From: Azophilus sp965214305 | GTDB lineage: Bacteria; Pseudomonadota; Gammaproteobacteria; Pseudomonadales; Azotimanducaceae | DNA length: 64,000 nt | Direction: 5' to 3' | Assembly (NCBI GenBank): GCA_965214305.1 | Contig: OZ243949.1 | Coordinates: forward strand, 62,001-126,000 | Shown here: positions 35,600 to 44,123 of the stretch, in pieces | Numbering within the stretch: position 1 is the stretch's first letter | Layout of the letters: each line of letters opens with the position of its first letter | Translations under genes and position numbers: made by a program | The notes under the pieces: model-generated | What the model saw: only the letters and a program-made list of their open reading frames with translations | What the model was told of the DNA's origin: nothing | The model's database searches: none

Positions 35600-36271
35600 C
35601 TAGGAGCCTCTGCCCAAACGTGCCGCGATGCCCGATCTGTTCAGGAAGGTGCCGGTGAGGCTGTCCGGGCCTTCCAGCAGCAACTGTTGCAAATCGGTGG
35701 GGCGGTCTATGTCGAGTGTGAAGCCGCTGTTTGGGACGATTTTTGGCCTTATGCCGGCGTCCAGGGCTTTACGCCGATGCGGTTCGAAACTCTTGCCGTC
35801 AAAGACCAGCTCGATAGCATCGGGCGGTGAGCAGATCAAACCGTTGGTGCCGATCCGCTTGGCGTCCGGCAGCAGCGTCACCCCTGTGTGATTGGCCAAC
35901 AATGCGTCGATCTCATCGGCCTTGATCAGTGGTACGTCCGCGGGAACTACGAATATTCCCTCGGCACCCAATATTGAGGTGGCGTACGCGGCTGCCTCTT
36001 GCAGTGCTTCCGGCAAATTGGTGCCCGTGGATTCGGCGAATGTCCTGGCATCGAAAGACCGTGCTAGCGCCATCGCCTCCGGCGAACGGGAAACGACCAA
36101 TGTGCCCGCGAGTCGGCGGGAGTTCGCCAGGGTGCCGAGTACATCCCTGGTCAGCGCCAGCATCAGCGCCCGGCGTTCGGCGGTGCTAAGCGCAGCGGCC
36201 AGCCGTTGCTTCGGCGCGTCGAAGCTCTTGATTGGCACGATGGCCCAAATGGTCGCGTTGTGCTCGTCCAT
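35600..36271 (-). CDS. cofC: Phospholactate/phosphoenolpyruvate/phosphoglycerate guanylyltransferase CofC (FbiD)
   Basis: Activates a three-carbon phospho-acid with GTP, giving the donor that CofD couples to FO. 223 residues in a single nucleotidyltransferase fold: IVPIKSFDAPKQRLA (residues 11-25) holds the GTP-binding signature, VPADVPLIKADEID (near 113) the metal site, and GTNGLICSP and NSGFTLDIDRPTDL follow. Whether it uses 2-phospholactate, PEP or 3-phosphoglycerate cannot be read from motifs. The last codons and TAG come from a family B repeat end, so the natural C-terminus may be slightly altered. Confidence 0.93.
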   Translation of the reverse strand: MDEHNATIWAIVPIKSFDAPKQRLAAALSTAERRALMLALTRDVLGTLANSRRLAGTLVVSRSPEAMALARSFDARTFAESTGTNLPEALQEAAAYATSILGAEGIFVVPADVPLIKADEIDALLANHTGVTLLPDAKRIGTNGLICSPPDAIELVFDGKSFEPHRRKALDAGIRPKIVPNSGFTLDIDRPTDLQQLLLEGPDSLTGTFLNRSGIAARLGRGS

Positions 36272-36318
36272 GCTCGCTCCGTCATAGGCGGCGCAGGCTC
36301 CTAGGGCGTTGCCTCAGA

Positions 36319-37251
36319 CTAAAACCCCTTGATCTTCTCGATGAAGCCCAGTGCCGCCTTGGCGAGTTCGATACGATCTTCGAGCGTCACCATAATGGAT
36401 TGGGCCACGGCCGTTGGTATATCCAGGGTGCCGTGCAGCGCGGCGTCCCGGTCGTCAATCAGAAACCCGTCGAGCAGGTCGCCGTAGTGTTGGGCGACTG
36501 CGCGCGCGTCCGTGGGCAGGTTCAGCTCGCGCATCATCTTGGCGGTGGGTCCCTTGATGGCTTGGGCGGCGACGATGGGGGAGACCGCGACGATTGGCGC
36601 CTTGCAGGCTTTGAGCGCATCGCGCATGCCGGCGACCGCGAGCATTGGGTCGATGGAAACGAATGGATTGGAAGGGCAAATCAGCACGCCGTCGCAGCCG
36701 TCGAGGGCTGTGCGCAAGGCCGGGTTGATGGCGGCGGCGCCCGCGCCCTCAAAGTGAAAGCCGGTTACCTCCGGCCGACAGCGGTCGCGGACGAAGTAGT
36801 GCTGGAAGGCCAGTGCCCCGTTCTCGGTGTGTACAACGGTACGCACCGGGTCGTTCGACATGGGCAGGATGCTGTGGGCGATGTCAAGGGCCGCCGCGAT
36901 TTCACCGGTTATCTCGGAGAGTGTTGCGCCCGCGTTCAGTTTCTGCGTGCGCTGCACATGCAGCGCCAAATCCTTGTCGCCCAGGCGGAACCAGGTGGCA
37001 CCGCCGAGTTGCTCCAGCGCCGCCATGAAATTCCAGGACTCATTGCTGCGGCCCCAGCCGGTTTTGGTGTTGACGACTCCGGCAAGGGTGTAGGTTAGGG
37101 TGTCGATATCCGGGCAAATGCGCAGCCCGAGATGCTCGAAGTCGTCCCCGGTGTTGACGACGAAAATGATTTCCCGCGGGCCGAGCACCTGGGCGAGGCC
37201 GAGCGCCAGTTTGGCGCCGCCGATGCCGCCGGTCAGGGCCAAATAGGCCAC
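36319..37251 (-). CDS. cofD: 2-phospho-L-lactate transferase CofD (FbiA)
   Basis: Transfers the phospho-acid moiety from its GDP-linked form to FO, giving F420-0 or dehydro-F420-0. 310 residues. Motifs are LTGGIGGAKLALGLA (residues 6-20), VNTGDDFEHLGLRICPDIDT, GWGRSNESW, RLGDKDLALHVQRT and CPSNPFVSIDPML. Start is GTG at 37251, preceded by AAGGA 11-15 nt upstream. It lies 47 bp before cofC. A family B end (36287-36306) lies in that gap. cofE is 184 bp upstream, in a gap where no further gene is seen. Confidence 0.96.
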   Translation of the reverse strand: MAYLALTGGIGGAKLALGLAQVLGPREIIFVVNTGDDFEHLGLRICPDIDTLTYTLAGVVNTKTGWGRSNESWNFMAALEQLGGATWFRLGDKDLALHVQRTQKLNAGATLSEITGEIAAALDIAHSILPMSNDPVRTVVHTENGALAFQHYFVRDRCRPEVTGFHFEGAGAAAINPALRTALDGCDGVLICPSNPFVSIDPMLAVAGMRDALKACKAPIVAVSPIVAAQAIKGPTAKMMRELNLPTDARAVAQHYGDLLDGFLIDDRDAALHGTLDIPTAVAQSIMVTLEDRIELAKAALGFIEKIKGF

Positions 37252-37435
37252 TTTGATTCGTCCTTAGCGGTCAACTTGGCGGTTTCCCAAAACCTTGATT
37301 CGATCAGCTTCGCATGCGGGAGATGGCTCGGCGAGGGGCATGATGCGCGCGCCGGATTTTACCCCCCTGGGCGTCGGGTATTGGCAACAAAGAAGCTCGA
37401 ATTGGGCCACTGTCATCAACCGGTTTGGACGCCGC

Positions 37436-38182
37436 TCAGCGAAACAGGTCCTCGGCCAGCGGCCGGTTGATTGATTGTGCCGTATCCGCGCCCTCAAGCG
37501 GCGCGATACCACGGGCGACGACCACCGGAAGCCCCTCCGTGGTTTCACCCATCAGCAAGGTCGCGGCGGCGGCGATGGCATCGGCGCGATTGCTCAGCGT
37601 CACGCGCAATCGCCGTCCATAGATATCGGTGCCGCCCCGGCGGTCATCGAGCGCGCCCATCCCCGATAAACCGATTGCCGTACCGATGGTGCCAAGGCGC
37701 CAAGGGCGATTATGGCTGTCGGTAATGACGACGGCCACGGACTTGCCCAGCCGCTTGCGCAGCGCTTTAGCGGACGCATCCGGGTCTTCCGGCAGCAGCA
37801 GTGCGCATTCGCCGCCTTCGTGTTCGATATTCGATTGATCGATGCCGGCGTGGGCGCAGACGAAGCCGAGCCGGTGCCGCACGATCAATACGCCCGGCCG
37901 TTGCCGAATGACTTGCGTGGCTTCATCGAGAATCAGTTGCACGAGGCGCGGGTCCTTCTCGGTCTCGCGTCCGAGCCGGATCGCTTCGGGGCCCGGCTTG
38001 ACGGTGGCAAGCGGCACAGTGCGCCCTTCCGCTTTCGAGACGATTTTTTGGGCGATACAGAGCACGTCGCCGTCGGCAAGGACAATCCCCGCCGTGCGCA
38101 TGGCATCGGTTATTAAATGGGCCAGATCATCCCCCGCGCGAATCATCGGCAGGCCGGGAACGGCAAACAAACTAACCCCCAT
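37436..38182 (-). CDS. cofE: Coenzyme F420-0:L-glutamate ligase CofE, stand-alone
   Basis: Adds the gamma-linked glutamate tail to F420-0 using GTP. 248 residues: FAVPGLPMIRAGDDL at the start, CIAQKIVSKAEGR near 43, RLGFVCAHAGIDQSN, then VVITDSHNRPWRLGTIGTAI (near 160), and GRRLRVTLSNRADAIAAAA. It matches the ligase half of mycobacterial FbiB but lacks the C-terminal FMN reductase domain, so a dehydro-F420-0 reductase, if needed, must be elsewhere. The frame continues upstream through the family C MITE, adding 57 codons, but the ATG at 38182 gives the normal N-terminus. Confidence 0.94.
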   Translation of the reverse strand: MGVSLFAVPGLPMIRAGDDLAHLITDAMRTAGIVLADGDVLCIAQKIVSKAEGRTVPLATVKPGPEAIRLGRETEKDPRLVQLILDEATQVIRQRPGVLIVRHRLGFVCAHAGIDQSNIEHEGGECALLLPEDPDASAKALRKRLGKSVAVVITDSHNRPWRLGTIGTAIGLSGMGALDDRRGGTDIYGRRLRVTLSNRADAIAAAATLLMGETTEGLPVVVARGIAPLEGADTAQSINRPLAEDLFR

Positions 38183-38217
38183 ATTGGGATTTATATACTT
38201 AACGCCATCTTCCACTA

Positions 38218-38374
38218 TGTCCTGTCCCGTAAATAAGTGGGTTTTAGGCGCTAGGCCGTTTCGGTTCCCGGCAAGGCGCGACGACGCCCTGTGGCAGGCC
38301 CCACAGAAGGAGGAGCAACGCGGCCGGGGGCCGAAACGGCCACGAATAATCACACTTATTTGCGGGACAGGACA
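38218..38374. mobile_element. family C MITE, copy 2 (157 bp, inverted)
   Basis: Same length and nearly the same sequence as 16315-16471 but in the opposite orientation, starting TGTCCTGTCCCGTAAATAAG. The flanks ACTA and CCAG do not form a clear target duplication. It lies between npdG and cofE and forms an in-frame extension in front of cofE. AT-rich flanks on both sides (around 38185 and 38430) contain TATATA, possibly a promoter and a hairpin. Confidence 0.85.
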
Positions 38375-38448
38375 CCAGATGTTGTGCTCATAAAAACGGC
38401 TTGCCGCAATTTGTTGTGGCCGTGGGAGTCAAATATATAACTCCCTTA

Positions 38449-39123
38449 TCAATGATCGGCTTGGCCGACAATACGGATGCCGGAGTGGGAAATGTCGTGG
38501 CGGCGATTGATCTGAATCAGAATCGACGTCAGGGCTTCCGCCGCCGCCGCGTTGTCGATGGGGCCGGCGTGCCAGCCGTTCATGCCCGCCTCGCGCACCA
38601 GTTGAATAACCCGTTCGCGCGCCGCTTTCTTGTCGCCGGCAACGAGCACGTCGCACTCGATTTGAACGTCTTGCCGGAGCAGATGGGCAGCGATGTTTTG
38701 AAAGGCGGACACCACCATAACACCCCTGCCCAGAAACTCCTGGGCGCGCTTGCCGGCACTGCCCTCGGCCGGCAGCTGCACCGTGCCCACGCGGGGCGGT
38801 GCCAAAGGCACCGTCACATCAATGAGAATCTTGCCGCGCAGAGCGCCCTTGACACTGGCTAGAGTCGAGATTTGGTGTTTGGCGGGCACGGTCAGCACGA
38901 CGATATCACCCGCCGCGGCCGCATCAATGTTCTCCATCGCCTCCGCCGGTGTTTCCGGGCTGATCTTCTTGAGATCGGCCACTGCTTGCTGCGCTTTGGG
39001 CAGGGTGCGCGAACCGATAATCATCCGGTAACCGGCCTTTGCCCAACGCATGGCCAACCCGGTACCAAGATCGCCGGTACCACCGAGGATGGCGATGGAT
39101 TCCTTGCCGTCTGACTTGCTCAT
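38449..39123 (-). CDS. npdG: NADPH-dependent F420 reductase (F420H2:NADP oxidoreductase)
   Basis: Transfers hydride between NADPH and F420, supplying F420H2 in bacteria. 224 residues. The N-terminal Rossmann motif AILGGTGDLGTGLA is followed by IIGSRTLPKA, whose Ser-Arg pair is typical of NADP(H) choice. VVLTVPAKH and VSAFQNIAAHLL, then a C-terminal DNAAAAEALTSILIQINRRH, fit the F420-binding family. ATG at 39123 with TTGGAG 7-12 nt upstream; the frame is open further upstream. It is first of the minus-strand F420 run, followed by the MITE and cofE. Confidence 0.93.
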   Translation of the reverse strand: MSKSDGKESIAILGGTGDLGTGLAMRWAKAGYRMIIGSRTLPKAQQAVADLKKISPETPAEAMENIDAAAAGDIVVLTVPAKHQISTLASVKGALRGKILIDVTVPLAPPRVGTVQLPAEGSAGKRAQEFLGRGVMVVSAFQNIAAHLLRQDVQIECDVLVAGDKKAARERVIQLVREAGMNGWHAGPIDNAAAAEALTSILIQINRRHDISHSGIRIVGQADH

Positions 39124-39254
39124 CTCTACTCCAAATCGACTCTGTTGTAAAAAGCGCCGGATTATGAAGGTTATCCGCTGTGCTGTCCGCAGCTTTGCAT
39201 TGAGATGCGAGCGAGACGGTGTTGGCACCTTAGGGCGGCATGGGTTTGATTTAA

Positions 39255-39279
39255 GGGCTCCTAGGAGCCTGCGCCGTAG
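39255..39279. repeat. family B repeat end at the 3' end of the cfa-like gene
   Basis: GGGCTCCTAGGAGCCTGCGCCGTAGA is the terminal arm of family B. Read on the minus strand it encodes the final YGAGS of the enzyme and its TAG stop. Confidence 0.65.
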
Positions 39280-40448
39280 ATATAATCGCGCGTCATCGGC
39301 ACTGCCCGATTATGCTTCGCCAACTGCCATTGCAACACCACAAGGTCGCCCACCTCGAAGGCGGTTTGGCTGACCACCAGGTAGAACTCCCACATTCGGC
39401 AGAATGCCTCGCCCTTGCTTTCCACAAACTGGCCGCGGACTTTCTGAAAACGGCGGTTCCATTCCTTCAGGGTCAGGGCGTAGTGCTGCCGCAATACCTC
39501 GATATCGGTTGTCACCAGGCGGGCGCGCTCGACGGCGGGCGCAATAACCGACATGGATGGAATATAGCCGCCCGGAAAGATGTGGCGGCGAATCCAGGGA
39601 TTGACCGGCGAGGGCGGGTCGGTGCTGCCGATGGTGTGTAACAGCGCCACCCCGTCGTCGGCGAGGCGCTGCCGGAGCGCATCGAAAAAGCGTTGTACAT
39701 GCTGTTTGCCGACATGCTCGAACATGCCGACCGAGACGATGCGATCGTAGGTCTCCCGGTGCTCGCGGTAATCTTCCAAGCGGAATTGCACCTGCTCGGC
39801 GAGCCCCTGGGCGCGCGCGCTTGCCTCGGCCACGCGCAGTTGCTCCGAGGAAAGGGTAAGGCCGGTGACCGAAACATCGTGGTGGCGGGCAAGATGCAGA
39901 GCGAGGCTTCCCCAGCCGCAACCGATGTCGAGGACGCGCTGCCCGGGGCTTAGGTTGAGTTTGGTGGCGATGTGTTCGCTCTTCGCCCGTTGCGCCTCCT
40001 CCAAACTCGCCTGGGGGTCGCGAAAATAGGCGCAGGAATAGTGCATCGTCTCGTCGAGACAGGCGCGGAACAGCGACTCGTCGAGATTGTAGTGATGGCT
40101 AACGTTACGCTGGCTCGCGGCGATGGTGTTCCAGGAAGAGAGCAGCGCCTTGAGCGGTTGCCGGCGCCGCCCGCCACCCGCCCCGGCGGCTTCCAAATTG
40201 ATGCGCAGAATGGTCAAGAGATCGTGCAGAGAGCCCGCCGCCAAATCCCACCATTGATTCATGTAGGCTTCACCGAGTTGCAACTGCGGATTGCGCACCA
40301 CAGCGCTGAGCCCACCAGCTGTATTCAGGCGCATCGCCGCCGCCGGTGCGCCGCTCCCGAAGGTGTGGCTTGCGCCCCTGTGGTCTATCAGGGTCAGCTC
40401 ACCCTGGCGGATGAATTTCTCGAACAACTTGAGGCTTCGCGGATTCAT
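39261..40448 (-). CDS. Cyclopropane-fatty-acyl-phospholipid synthase-family methyltransferase
   Basis: AdoMet-dependent enzyme that modifies unsaturated acyl chains in membrane phospholipids. 395 residues from the ATG at 40448; an ATG at 40511 is possible. An N-terminal lipid-binding region is followed by the methyltransferase core: VLDIGCGWGSLALHLA near 175, GLTLSSEQL, SVGMFEHVGKQH near 245, HTIGS, and FPGGYIPS. The last residues and the stop codon are supplied by a family B repeat, so the C-terminus may have been exchanged. It sits between npdG and a hydrolase on the same strand. Confidence 0.9.
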   Translation of the reverse strand: MNPRSLKLFEKFIRQGELTLIDHRGASHTFGSGAPAAAMRLNTAGGLSAVVRNPQLQLGEAYMNQWWDLAAGSLHDLLTILRINLEAAGAGGGRRRQPLKALLSSWNTIAASQRNVSHHYNLDESLFRACLDETMHYSCAYFRDPQASLEEAQRAKSEHIATKLNLSPGQRVLDIGCGWGSLALHLARHHDVSVTGLTLSSEQLRVAEASARAQGLAEQVQFRLEDYREHRETYDRIVSVGMFEHVGKQHVQRFFDALRQRLADDGVALLHTIGSTDPPSPVNPWIRRHIFPGGYIPSMSVIAPAVERARLVTTDIEVLRQHYALTLKEWNRRFQKVRGQFVESKGEAFCRMWEFYLVVSQTAFEVGDLVVLQWQLAKHNRAVPMTRDYIYGAGS

Positions 40449-40555
40449 GGGCAAAAGATTTCCGTAGGCTTTATAAAGTTGCGGGGAGTACCGCTTAAGA
40501 CACCGACCCACCGCCTCTGCGACGAAAAAGCAGCGGTCATGGTTTCGTTACGCGC

Positions 40556-41437
40556 TCATCGCGTTGTCGCCACCGCGTCGATGTGTGCAACGATGTGCCC
40601 GGCAATTTCCGCGAGCAGGGGGTCGGGCAGGTCGTGGCCGAGTTTATCCACCACCGCCAGCCTGCCGTGGCGCAACGCCTTGGCCGTATCCTCACCGGCG
40701 GAAAGCGGCACCAGAGGGTCGGCGTTCCCGTGTACGACCAGGCCCGGCACATCCAGTTTGCCGAGCGCCTCGCGGCGATCCCGCTGATGCAGGATGGCGA
40801 GCAGTTGGCGGGTAAAACCATCGGGCGGGAAGCCCCGATCAATGGCCTGCTGCGAACATCGGGCAAGCCCAACGCGCATGGAATCGAAATGTGGTCCGCC
40901 CACGGCTTGCCAAGCCTGCTGATATTGAACGATGGCCGCGTCGCGTTCGGCGGGCAGCGGTGCCATGAAGGCCGTGATCGCCTCTTCGTCGGCGGCGGAC
41001 AGGTCGGGATTGCTGCTGGTGGACATGATCGATGTGAGGCTGAAGCAGCGCTCGGGGTACTCGATGGCCAACGTCTGCGCAATCATGCCGCCCATCGAAA
41101 GGCCGACGATATGGGCACCCGCCTGACCGAGATGGTTTAGCAGGCCCGCCACGTCTCCGGCCATATCACTCAGGCTGTAGGGGCAGGGGTGGGCGCTCGG
41201 CACCGCGAGCACTTCCAGCCGTGGCGGTGTTGGCGCATCGACGCGATCGGACAGGCCAATGTCGCGGTTGTCCATGGCGATCACCCGATAACCCGCATCG
41301 GTAATCGCTTGGATGAAGGCCTGCGGCCAATGGATGAGTTGACAGGACAAGCCGTGTACGAGCAACACCGGTGGGTCGGCTCGAGCGCCCCATTGTTCGT
41401 AGTGGATGTGCAGATTTCCGTTGCGAAATCCGGGCAT
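40556..41437 (-). CDS. Alpha/beta hydrolase
   Basis: Serine hydrolase of the alpha/beta fold; substrate unknown. 293 residues from the ATG at 41437. The oxyanion motif LVHGLSC is near residue 30, the nucleophile elbow GLSMGG near 110, the acid Asp in GNADPLVP near 240, and the His in KLGHDLPDP near 265, so the triad is complete. It resembles 3-oxoadipate enol-lactonase and epoxide-hydrolase-like proteins. Divergent from the TRAP operon; the gap contains an 89-bp mobile element. Confidence 0.85.
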   Translation of the reverse strand: MPGFRNGNLHIHYEQWGARADPPVLLVHGLSCQLIHWPQAFIQAITDAGYRVIAMDNRDIGLSDRVDAPTPPRLEVLAVPSAHPCPYSLSDMAGDVAGLLNHLGQAGAHIVGLSMGGMIAQTLAIEYPERCFSLTSIMSTSSNPDLSAADEEAITAFMAPLPAERDAAIVQYQQAWQAVGGPHFDSMRVGLARCSQQAIDRGFPPDGFTRQLLAILHQRDRREALGKLDVPGLVVHGNADPLVPLSAGEDTAKALRHGRLAVVDKLGHDLPDPLLAEIAGHIVAHIDAVATTR

Positions 41438-41507
41438 GGCGGTTGCTTGTCGAAATCCAAAAAAGACGCCCATATTAGCAGCTTCGGCGTTGTCGGGGGC
41501 CAGTACC

Positions 41508-41612
41508 GTCTCTTGGGTAGTGGCTCAGTTTCAATTTCCGCTGCCGCAGAGACCGCACCCGCGTTGGGCTGCGGTATGAAGCGTTGCCAAATTGAGACAC
41601 TACCGTCTCTTG
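41508..41612. mobile_element. family D small inverted-repeat element with 8-bp target duplication
   Basis: An 89-bp element (41516-41604) begins GGTAGTGGCTCAGTTT and ends AAATTGAGACACTACC, terminal inverted repeats with two mismatches. GTCTCTTG flanks it directly on both sides (41508-41515 and 41605-41612). The ends and 8-bp duplication resemble IS1595-type elements (inference). No coding capacity. Confidence 0.8.
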
Positions 41613-41734
41613 ACATAGCCGCGCCCACTTCGGACGATGCGCAGCCCGTACCGAGAGTCAGAGGTGACTGAAAATGGCGTTGGTCTTCGCCGCGATCTGT
41701 GGCGTCCATCCGAGGGTTCGCCGCTAGCCCGCCA

Positions 41735-42595
41735 ATGCTGTTTTGTCTGATGCCAAGATGGTTGCTACCGCTGGCGCTTGGCGGCCTGGCCGGTTGCTCG
41801 GCGCTTATTTCCAATGTCACCGAAGAGTTCGCGAGCGATCTGTCCGCCGCCATTTTGGAAAACCCCGACCCGGATGTCGTGCGCGATGGGGCGCCCGCCT
41901 ACCTGCTGCTTATTGATGGCCTGCTCAACAGCACACCGGACAATGTTGGGCTCCTAGCCCAGGCGGCGACCTTGAATTCCGCCTACGCGGGCGCTTTCGT
42001 TGAGGATGCCCGGCGCGCCCGGCTCATGTCCGCGAAAGCGAAGGCCCTGGCTGCCCAAGCCGTCTGTCTTGGTGTGGATGACGGCTGTGGTTTGCTCGAC
42101 CGGCCGTTCAATGAGTTCAAGTTGTGGGTGAGGGGGCTCCAGGAACGCGATGTGCCACTGGTTTATGGGCTCGCAACCAGTTGGGCGGGCTGGATTCAGG
42201 CGCACAGCGACGACTTCAATGCGGTTGCCGAACTTGGCAGGGTGAAGGCGTTGATTGCCCGGGTTGCGGAGCTTGATGAAGGCCACGATTATGGTGGCCC
42301 GCATCTGTACCTGGGTATTTTCGAGGTGCTGCTGCCGCCGGCGCTCGGTGGCCGGCCGGCGCTTGGCCGCTATCATTTCGAGCGCGCCATTGCCCTGGCC
42401 GAGGGGCGCCACCTACTCACCAAGGTGCTGTTTGCCGATCAATACGCTCGGCTGGTTTTCGACCGGCCGCTGCACGACCGGCTGCTTGAGGAGGTGCTTG
42501 CCGCTACGGACGACCCGCCCGAATTGCGGCTGATGAATGCGCTCGCCAAACGCATGGCGCGAGAATTACTGGAAACCGCTGATGACTATTTTTAA
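41735..42595 (+). CDS. TPR-type lipoprotein of a TRAP transporter (TatT)
   Basis: Periplasmic lipoprotein of TPR-associated TRAP transporters (TPATs), where TatT docks with the substrate-binding TatP. 286 residues from 41735, or 281 from the ATG at 41750. A signal peptide ends in lipobox LAGC. The rest is nearly all helical with repeated Ala/Leu-rich helix pairs (LLLIDGLLNSTPDN, LLAQAATLNSAYAGAF), compatible with TPR-like repeats, and FEVLLPPALGG plus FERAIAL near the C-terminus. First gene of the operon. It overlaps the next gene by 14 bp. Confidence 0.85.
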   Translation: MLFCLMPRWLLPLALGGLAGCSALISNVTEEFASDLSAAILENPDPDVVRDGAPAYLLLIDGLLNSTPDNVGLLAQAATLNSAYAGAFVEDARRARLMSAKAKALAAQAVCLGVDDGCGLLDRPFNEFKLWVRGLQERDVPLVYGLATSWAGWIQAHSDDFNAVAELGRVKALIARVAELDEGHDYGGPHLYLGIFEVLLPPALGGRPALGRYHFERAIALAEGRHLLTKVLFADQYARLVFDRPLHDRLLEEVLAATDDPPELRLMNALAKRMARELLETADDYF

Positions 42596-43619
42596 ATCCG
42601 ATTCACCCCTGGTTCGCAAAAACGTTGCTGGGCTATGTGCGCTGGCCTTATTGGGTTTGCTGTGCTCCGGCACCGCCTCCGCCATAGCCCTAAAGATCGC
42701 CACCCTGTCGCCCGAGGGGTCCGTGTGGATGAATCTTTTGCGTGAGGGCGGTAAACGGGTGGCAGCGGAAACCGAGGGCCGGGTTTCGTTCAAGTTCTAT
42801 CCCGGCGGTGTCATGGGCGACGACAAAGCGGTGTTGCGCAAGATGCGTGTTGGCCAGTTGCACGGTGCGGTGGTGACCTCCGGTGCCCTGGTGCAGTCCT
42901 ACCCGGACATTGGCTTGTATGGCCTACCAATGGCGTTCCATTCCGGGGCGGAGGCGGATTATGTGCGTGAGCGCATGGATGCCAAGTTGCTTGAGGGCTT
43001 GGCTGACAAAGGCTTTGTGGCGTTCGGCATCGCCGAGGTCGGCTTTGCCCACGCCATGTCCCGGGCGGTTATCACCAATGTCGCGGATGCCAAAAAACGC
43101 AAGGTTTGGGCACCGGATAACGACCCCGGTTCCGCCCGGGCCTTCGGTGCCTTCGGTATCGCGCCCATTCCGCTGCCCATCGCCGATGTGCTCGGCGGGT
43201 TGCAGACCGAATTGATCGACAGTGTCGCCACACCGCCGGTGGCGGCCATTGCGTTGCAGTGGCACACCCAACTCGACCACGTTATGGATTTGCCATTGGT
43301 CTATGTCTACGGTCTATTGGCGATTGCCAAACGGCCCTTCGAGCGGCTAACGGAGGCGGACCAGAGCACGGTGCGACGCTTGATGGCCGAGGTTGTCGAT
43401 CAAGTCAACGCCCGTAGCCGTTACGACCATGACCAGGCTTCCAGGGCGTTGCGAAACCAAGGTTTGCATTGGCACGACACAACCGAGCAGGAGCGGCGCG
43501 AATGGCAGCGTCTGGCGAATGTTTCCGCCCAGCGGATGGTCGATGAAGGCTATATCTCCGCGGACATCTACCAAGAGATGCACCAACATCTGGAGGTTTA
43601 TCGAGCGGCGCACAACTAG
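42582..43619 (+). CDS. dctP: TRAP transporter substrate-binding protein (DctP/TatP)
   Basis: Periplasmic binding protein that delivers ligand to the TRAP membrane subunits. 345 residues with a signal peptide cleaved near LLCSGTASA. The mature part begins LKIATLSPEGSVWMN. A long helix and the family motifs GRVSFKFYPGGVMGDD and RKVWAPDNDPGSARAF follow, the latter in the position of the ligand-anchoring Arg region. The ligand is not readable, but the partners point to something hydrophobic. ATG at 42582, inside the end of the TatT gene. Confidence 0.93.
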   Translation: MTIFKSDSPLVRKNVAGLCALALLGLLCSGTASAIALKIATLSPEGSVWMNLLREGGKRVAAETEGRVSFKFYPGGVMGDDKAVLRKMRVGQLHGAVVTSGALVQSYPDIGLYGLPMAFHSGAEADYVRERMDAKLLEGLADKGFVAFGIAEVGFAHAMSRAVITNVADAKKRKVWAPDNDPGSARAFGAFGIAPIPLPIADVLGGLQTELIDSVATPPVAAIALQWHTQLDHVMDLPLVYVYGLLAIAKRPFERLTEADQSTVRRLMAEVVDQVNARSRYDHDQASRALRNQGLHWHDTTEQERREWQRLANVSAQRMVDEGYISADIYQEMHQHLEVYRAAHN

Positions 43620-43655
43620 GTGCCCAGCCCGCCTATTTCACCAAGCCGATCGCCA

Positions 43656-44123
43656 ATGAATGCGCTTAGCAGGGTTGGCAATATTCTGCGCCTCCTGGAA
43701 AGCGGTTTGCTCGTTGCCATTCTCGCCGCCATGATGCTGCTGGCCGCCTGGCAGGTGATTGCCCGCAATTTCTTCGATACCGGCCTGCTCTGGGGGGATG
43801 CGCTGGTACGGGTTTTGGTGCTGTGGGGAGCGATGGTTGGCGCTATGGTCGCCTCCCGCAACGATGAGCATATCCGCATCGATATCGTCTCCCGCTTTGT
43901 GGGCGATACCCGGCGACCCCTGCTCAAGCGCTTCGCCTGTGGTTTTACCTGCGTGGTGCTGGCGGTTTTTAGCTGGTTCAGCTTCAAGTTTGTGTACTTT
44001 GAATACGTTGATGGTGTGCTCGCCTTCGCTGCCGTGCCCGCTTGGGTATGCGAGGCCATTTTGCCGATAGGCGCGGCGGTCATGTGCCTGCGCTATTTGC
44101 TGCACACGGTTGCGCCGCCATGA
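43656..44123 (+). CDS. dctQ: TRAP transporter small membrane subunit (DctQ)
   Basis: Four-helix membrane subunit of the TRAP transporter. 155 residues with helices at about 12-35, 45-65, 88-108 and 128-150, and the family motif WGDALVRVLVLWGAMVGAMVASR with HIRIDIV. The ATG at 43656 is chosen over an earlier in-frame codon because it starts just before the first helix. Its upstream 36 bp include a family E repeat motif. The stop overlaps dctM by 4 bp. Confidence 0.92.
   Translation: MNALSRVGNILRLLESGLLVAILAAMMLLAAWQVIARNFFDTGLLWGDALVRVLVLWGAMVGAMVASRNDEHIRIDIVSRFVGDTRRPLLKRFACGFTCVVLAVFSWFSFKFVYFEYVDGVLAFAAVPAWVCEAILPIGAAVMCLRYLLHTVAPP

Noticed and set aside
38401..38862. 153-codon plus-strand frame
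   Set aside because: Antisense to npdG, which has clear NADP- and F420-binding motifs.
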